Shown: one piece after another, positions 59,636-64,000 of the stretch
Layout of the letters: each line of letters opens with the position of its first letter
Numbering within the stretch: the stretch's first letter is position 1
Assembly (NCBI RefSeq): GCF_000585335.1
Contig: NZ_KK073872.1
Location: forward strand, 1,541,283-1,605,282
Length of the DNA: 64,000 bases
Origin: Cloacibacillus evryensis DSM 19522
GTDB lineage: Bacteria > Synergistota > Synergistia > Synergistales > Synergistaceae
Direction of reading: 5' to 3'
The notes under the pieces: model-generated
The model's input: only the letters and a program-made list of their open reading frames with translations
What the model was told of the DNA's origin: nothing
Databases searched by the model: none
Made by a program: the position numbers and the translations under genes

Positions 59636-62437
59636 TCACCGGCCCAGCAGCGAGCTCAGCGTTTCGAATAATTTCTCGAAGTCGATCGGTTTGGCGACGT
59701 GCGCGTTCATGCCGGCCTCAAAGCATTCCCGCTTATCGTCTTCAAAGGCGTTGGCGGTTAGGGCGACGATGGGGATGGTCTTCGCGTCGGGCCTCTCCAT
59801 GGCGCGGATCGCCTTTGCCGCCTCGATCCCGTCCATCACCGGCATTCTGATGTCCATGAAGATCGCGCCGTAATATCCGGGGGCGGAGGCCATAAATTTT
59901 TCAACGCCCTCTTTGCCGTTCTCCGCGCAGTCCACGACGCAGTTCATCTTTTGCAGGAAGCCCCTGGCGACGATGGTGTTCATATGGTTGTCCTCGCAGA
60001 GGAGGAGCCGCGTGCCTGCGGGGATCTCCCTTTGTGCCTGGCGCGCCGCCTCTCTCGCCGGCTCTCCGGCGCATCTCTCAAAGGCCAGGCAGACGGTGAC
60101 CGTCGTTCCCGCGCCTTTGACGCTCCGCACCTCTATCGTGCCGCCCATGAGCTCCACAAGTCTTTTGGTGATGGCCATGCCTACCCCGCTGCCGCCGAAG
60201 TCCATCGTGGTGAGGTCCTTCTCCTGCTCGAACGGCTCAAATATTTGGGGCAGAAATTCCCTGCTCATCCCCACGCCGTGGTCGGTTATGACAAATTTAT
60301 CACAGGCCCTGCCGCCGCTAAGTTCGCGGCATTCTATATCCAACTCCACGGTGCCGCCCTCATGGGAGAATTTGACGGCGTTGGACATGATGTTCATGAG
60401 GATCTGCTGGACCCGCAGCTTGTCCATCCTGACGAAGCCGTGATCCATGTTTTTGGTCCTGACGAGGCAGGCGACGTTTCTTTCTCTCGCGTAGGCCCGT
60501 ATGAGCGCGAGCGTCTCTTCCGTCGCCGCGCGCGAATCGACGGGCCGTTCGTTGAGCGTGAGCTTGCCGGCCTCTATCCGGCTCATGTCCAGCGTGTCGT
60601 TGATGAGCCCCAGGAGGAATTCTCCCGCGCCCGTTATTTTAGCCATCGTCTCTCTGGCGGCGGCCGACATCTCCATCTCCTTCGCGAGCTCGACGAGCCC
60701 CAGTATGGCGTTCATCGGCGTGCGCATATCGTGGCTCATGCGCGAGAGGAATTCGGATTTTGCGGCGTTCGCGTGCCGCGCCTCTTCGGCGGCACGCCTG
60801 GCTTCCTCCTCTTTGAGCGCTATCCGCGTGATCGCCAGCTTTTGCAGCCTTAAATACCAGAGCCAGCCGCTCAGAAGGATGATGAAAAAGGCCGTGACGG
60901 CGGCCAGCAGCCAACGGTTTTCATAGAGCCGGTCTGGCAGGGTGGCGTCGTATTGCAGAAATGAGCCGTAGACGCGCACGATGCGGTCGGTCTCCGCGCG
61001 CGATATCAGGGCCATGCCGTTATTGAGCACGTTGTACAGTTCGTCCGGGGCGTCGGGCCGCATGGCGATGCCGTGCTCGATCGGACAGCTTAAGGAATAG
61101 GATACGTGCAGCCCCTCGTTTCGCGGGCTTTTCAGCCAATATTCCAGCTCGTACATGGTGGCGGCGTAGGCGTCGGCCTTACCGGCCTTCAGAGCGCCGA
61201 TACATTCTTCGGACGTATCGCAGAGCTTGAATTTCATGCCTTTGAAATAAGAGGGCATCACCTTTCTGATCCCGTAGTTGGCTTTGGTCACGGCGGCGGT
61301 AAAGTCCTTGTCGTCGATCCTCCTGCCGCTATCTGTGACCGCCATCGCCGCCGTTACCGTGTAGAGCGGGTCGGTGACGCGTATCGGGACGTCGTAATAT
61401 TTCTCCCCTACCGCCGGTACCGACAGGTCAGCGCCGCCGTCTTCAAGCATTGCCCGGGGAGATTCTCCGGCCCGCGCCGGCACGTATTCAAAACGCAGGC
61501 CGGTGACTTCGGAGAGCCGGTCCATCATCTTGATCGCCACTCCGTTGAAGCTGCCCGTCTTTTCGTCATACCATGAGAGCGGCTTGCGGTTGGTGAAGAC
61601 GGCGACGCGCAGCCTGGGGGCTTTTCTGATGTATTCGGCCTCCCTGCGGGTGAGCAGCATGTTGCCGTAGAGCTGTCTGTTGGCGAGATAGCCGTATTGC
61701 TCGGCGATCATCTCCGGGTCGCGGGAGAACATCTCTTCAATGGCGAAGTCCAGCCTCTTCATGACCTCCGAGCCTTTTTTCGCCATGATGTAATTCGGGT
61801 CGGTGTTGTAGATGGATATGACTTTGAGGTCGCCGGTATATAGGTGCGTGTCGCCGCCGAAGGCGTCGATCTCGCCCCTTTTCAGCGCCGCGCGCAGGTC
61901 GGAGGCCGAAGGATATTCCCTCGTATCCGCCTTAAAGCCGTGTTTGGCCGCGTATTGTTCGTAAAGCAGCCTGTTCTGCGAGTCGTATTCAAAGCCGACG
62001 CGCAGTTTTTTCATAACGCCGTAATCGTCGAAATAGATATCTTTCATCTCCTGGGGCACGAAGACCGCCGCCTGTATCTGGCCGATGTTCTGCACGGAGA
62101 AATCATATAGTTTTTCCCTCTCCGCCGAGCGGCGCGCGTCCGTAACGATGTCGATGCGCCCCGAGAGCAGTCCCTCCATGCACTCGCCCCATGAGAGGCG
62201 GACATATTCATACCTGACGTTAGCGTACTTAGCGAGCCGTTCCATGAACCTCGCCCCGTAGCCCGTCATCTCACCGCCGTCGCTGAGGGCGATAAAGCCG
62301 TTGCTCTCAAAGACGCCGATGCGGACAGTCAGCGGAGCCTCGGTCTTAGGAGCCGCCGCGCAGCAGATCAGGGGAAGGAGAAGGATGACGGCGGCGGCAA
62401 GCATCGCTTCCGCCGCGCGCCGCAGGTTTTTTTTCAT
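59636..62437 (-). CDS. Hybrid histidine kinase with two periplasmic solute-binding domains
   Basis: A 933-residue protein. A signal peptide-like segment (about 8-30) is followed by two SBP_bac_3-type domains (about 35-260 and 275-500), one transmembrane helix (about 508-528) and a linker coiled coil. The HisKA domain has H569 in RMSHDMRTP, and the HATPase domain has N686 (N box), D719 (DHGVGM) and GGSGVGMAI. The C-terminal receiver has phosphoacceptor D862 and acidic pair E815/D816. This is the BvgS/EvgS arrangement, without the Hpt domain. The ligand is unknown, perhaps an amino acid. The ATG at 62437 has GGAGGAGGGG upstream. Confidence 0.93.
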   Translation of the reverse strand: MKKNLRRAAEAMLAAAVILLLPLICCAAAPKTEAPLTVRIGVFESNGFIALSDGGEMTGYGARFMERLAKYANVRYEYVRLSWGECMEGLLSGRIDIVTDARRSAEREKLYDFSVQNIGQIQAAVFVPQEMKDIYFDDYGVMKKLRVGFEYDSQNRLLYEQYAAKHGFKADTREYPSASDLRAALKRGEIDAFGGDTHLYTGDLKVISIYNTDPNYIMAKKGSEVMKRLDFAIEEMFSRDPEMIAEQYGYLANRQLYGNMLLTRREAEYIRKAPRLRVAVFTNRKPLSWYDEKTGSFNGVAIKMMDRLSEVTGLRFEYVPARAGESPRAMLEDGGADLSVPAVGEKYYDVPIRVTDPLYTVTAAMAVTDSGRRIDDKDFTAAVTKANYGIRKVMPSYFKGMKFKLCDTSEECIGALKAGKADAYAATMYELEYWLKSPRNEGLHVSYSLSCPIEHGIAMRPDAPDELYNVLNNGMALISRAETDRIVRVYGSFLQYDATLPDRLYENRWLLAAVTAFFIILLSGWLWYLRLQKLAITRIALKEEEARRAAEEARHANAAKSEFLSRMSHDMRTPMNAILGLVELAKEMEMSAAARETMAKITGAGEFLLGLINDTLDMSRIEAGKLTLNERPVDSRAATEETLALIRAYARERNVACLVRTKNMDHGFVRMDKLRVQQILMNIMSNAVKFSHEGGTVELDIECRELSGGRACDKFVITDHGVGMSREFLPQIFEPFEQEKDLTTMDFGGSGVGMAITKRLVELMGGTIEVRSVKGAGTTVTVCLAFERCAGEPAREAARQAQREIPAGTRLLLCEDNHMNTIVARGFLQKMNCVVDCAENGKEGVEKFMASAPGYYGAIFMDIRMPVMDGIEAAKAIRAMERPDAKTIPIVALTANAFEDDKRECFEAGMNAHVAKPIDFEKLFETLSSLLGR

Positions 62438-64000
62438 CTTTGCCCCTCCTCCGGCGCAGGCCCGGCGGAGCCGTTTTTCCTCTCTGACAAAGAGCCTCTC
62501 TCCGCCCGCTTGATGTCGCTGATATCGTCGAGGCGTCCGACGACGCGGTAGACCGCTCCCTCGTCGTCGGCGAGGCTCACGTATTTCGCGCGGTACCAGC
62601 GCATGCCGTTCCCGTAATAATCCCACTGGAAGTCAAATGTGCCGCGCGTCGGCGCCGAAGAGGCCAGCTTCAGCGTATCAAGGAAGCTGTCTCTTGTGTC
62701 CTCCTGAATGTGGTCGTTGGTGAGGACCTTTTTCATGTAACGTTCGACGACCTCTTCCGAGCTTCCGCCGGCGGGGTTTATCATAACTATGCGCATCACG
62801 TCCTCCTGCGGCGCGTAGTCGAAGGTTATCATGTCGGCCGATTCGCTGAGTATCTTGTACATTTCCGCCTGCAGCATGTATTTCTGTTCGTTCTCGACCT
62901 CGGCGCTGACGTCCGCGAGTATGGCGTAGCATAGGGTCGTGCCGTCCTCCTTTTTGTTCATGCTGTATGTGGCGCGAAGCCAGAACTCGCCGCCGTCTTT
63001 TCTGTGGGCGCGTTCCCTCCTGATGACTAGCGGCTGTCCGGAGAGCATTTTTTCGACGCTGCCCCGGGGCAGGGCGTCCAAGTCGGGCATGAACCCGATC
63101 GGCTCGCTGTTGGCGATGCGGAGGTTGCATTCATTTCTCGTGAAGCCGAACATTTCGCAAGTCCTGTCGCTGGTGTAGATCGGGTATACGTTTTTCTCCC
63201 TTATCTCATAGATCGCGACGCCGGCGGGTATGTTGGCGATTATCTGCCGCAGCCGGTCGGAAATTTCGTTGAGGGCCGCTTTCGCGCGCACCTCGTCGTC
63301 AACGTCCGTAAAGGTGCCGATGACGCGCAGCGGCCTTCCGCTTTCGTCTTTGATGAACGTGCCGGCCATCTTCGTCCAGCGGAAACTTCCGTCCGTCATC
63401 CGGACGCGCAGGACGCTCTCCGCGTAGGGCGCGCCGCTCTCGGTGTCGGCGAAGAATTTTTCCAGCAGCTTCTGGTCTTCTTCATGAACGAGCTGACGGT
63501 CGCCGGTGTTGGAGAGCATCTCCCGATAGCTGTAGAGGCTGCCCGCGTACTTGTGATAGGCCTCCGAACAGGAGAAGTCGCCGGTCTTGTAGTTCATTTC
63601 AAAGACGGCCGTTCCGGTCTGTTCGACGACGATACGGTAACGGTCCTGCGCTTCGGCCTGGGACTGGAGCATCAGCATCTCGTCTTTCAGCCGCTCCGCC
63701 CTTTTCTGCTCCGTGACGTTTTTCGTACAGCAGAGGTAGCGCCCCGCGTCGAGTTGCAGCAGCGTGCACTGGAGATAATAGAGCGAGCCGTCCGGCAGTG
63801 TGAGGCGGTATGTGAGCGTAGGCGCGCGTCCCTCAGAGAACGTCCTGCGGATGTATTTTATATCCGTAAATTTGGCAAGAGCCTCGCGGTCGTCTTTATG
63901 CACATAGCGTTCCGCCCACTTGTCTATGGTATCCCGCAGCTCGGAGGCCCCGCCGTCCGAGATCGAACGCGGGAACTTTGTCTGGAGCAGCGTGAACAGA
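62434..64000 (-). CDS. Multi-PAS protein, N-terminus outside window
   Basis: The frame remains open to the right edge, so the 5' end is missing. At least four PAS/PAC units are visible: one ending in YLCCTKNVTEQKRAE, then units ending in VIGTFTDVDDE, YAILADVSAEVENE and VVGRLDDISDIKRAE. After the last PAC the protein ends within about 25 residues, with no GGDEF, EAL, kinase or methyl-accepting domain. Either an output domain lies at the unseen N-terminus or it is a sensor that works through a partner. Its stop overlaps the hybrid kinase start as ATGA, implying coupled expression. Confidence 0.85.
   Translation of the reverse strand, partial: LFTLLQTKFPRSISDGGASELRDTIDKWAERYVHKDDREALAKFTDIKYIRRTFSEGRAPTLTYRLTLPDGSLYYLQCTLLQLDAGRYLCCTKNVTEQKRAERLKDEMLMLQSQAEAQDRYRIVVEQTGTAVFEMNYKTGDFSCSEAYHKYAGSLYSYREMLSNTGDRQLVHEEDQKLLEKFFADTESGAPYAESVLRVRMTDGSFRWTKMAGTFIKDESGRPLRVIGTFTDVDDEVRAKAALNEISDRLRQIIANIPAGVAIYEIREKNVYPIYTSDRTCEMFGFTRNECNLRIANSEPIGFMPDLDALPRGSVEKMLSGQPLVIRRERAHRKDGGEFWLRATYSMNKKEDGTTLCYAILADVSAEVENEQKYMLQAEMYKILSESADMITFDYAPQEDVMRIVMINPAGGSSEEVVERYMKKVLTNDHIQEDTRDSFLDTLKLASSAPTRGTFDFQWDYYGNGMRWYRAKYVSLADDEGAVYRVVGRLDDISDIKRAERGSLSERKNGSAGPAPEEGQR

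Noticed and set aside
1-64000. tRNA genes, CRISPR arrays, insertion sequences, prophage or attachment sites
   Set aside because: No cloverleaf-like sequences in the gaps, no regularly spaced repeats, no transposase or integrase genes, and no flanking direct repeats were seen by eye. A tRNAscan or CRISPR search was not possible.

Overview
This 64 kb window looks like contiguous chromosome from a GC-rich anaerobic bacterium, most likely a Synergistota (Synergistetes) member of the Cloacibacillus/Synergistes type. That placement is an inference. It rests on a bacterial V-type ATPase operon, a complete dcw (division and cell wall) cluster, a rapZ-yvcK-whiA block, a double-cubane-cluster protein with its activator, a full molybdenum cofactor set, and frequent TTG starts. 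I saw no phage genes, insertion sequence, CRISPR array, tRNA or plasmid functions. The one clearly decayed gene is a DUF4143-type ATPase remnant beside rnpB.

Layout. Positions 1-1732 hold the 3' end of an AddA/RecB-like helicase-nuclease. Positions 2080-10923 hold a nine-gene V-ATPase operon (subunits H-I-K-E-C-F-A-B-D) with a good promoter and a terminator. The proteolipid carries the residues of a Na+ site, so this is probably a sodium pump or synthase. An aldo/keto reductase-ferredoxin protein, the ATPase pseudogene and RNase P RNA follow. Positions 13664-34578 hold the dcw cluster: mraZ with its operator boxes, rsmH, ftsL, ftsI, two tandem murE genes, murF, mraY, murD, ftsW, murG, murC, murB, an ftsQ-like gene, ftsA and ftsZ, then a radical SAM gene and a SPOR-domain gene. 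Positions 34600-40035 hold molybdenum cofactor genes: two moeA paralogues (one fused to a periplasmic-binding-like domain), moaA, moaC and a MogA-domain fusion.

The minus strand from 44132 to 40181 holds two operons. One encodes a YjiM-like double-cubane-cluster protein and its ATP-dependent activator. The other encodes a PiT phosphate transporter and a DUF47 protein. Both have structured leaders. The pit leader combines a near-consensus promoter, several helices and an intrinsic terminator before the gene, and is the best candidate here for an undescribed regulatory RNA. On the plus strand, rapZ, yvcK, whiA and a glycogen debranching enzyme are followed by gap, pgk and tpiA, linking envelope-precursor and carbon-flow regulation to central glycolysis.

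Positions 52972-58150 on the minus strand encode L21, L27, ObgE, NadD, an LCP-family ligase, RsfS and a HIT protein. The end of the window (58167-64000, minus) is a three-gene signalling set: a PAS-repeat protein with no visible output domain, a hybrid histidine kinase with two periplasmic binding domains, and a PAS-GGDEF diguanylate cyclase. Nearly all genes are tightly packed with short overlaps, so most expression is probably operonic and translationally coupled.
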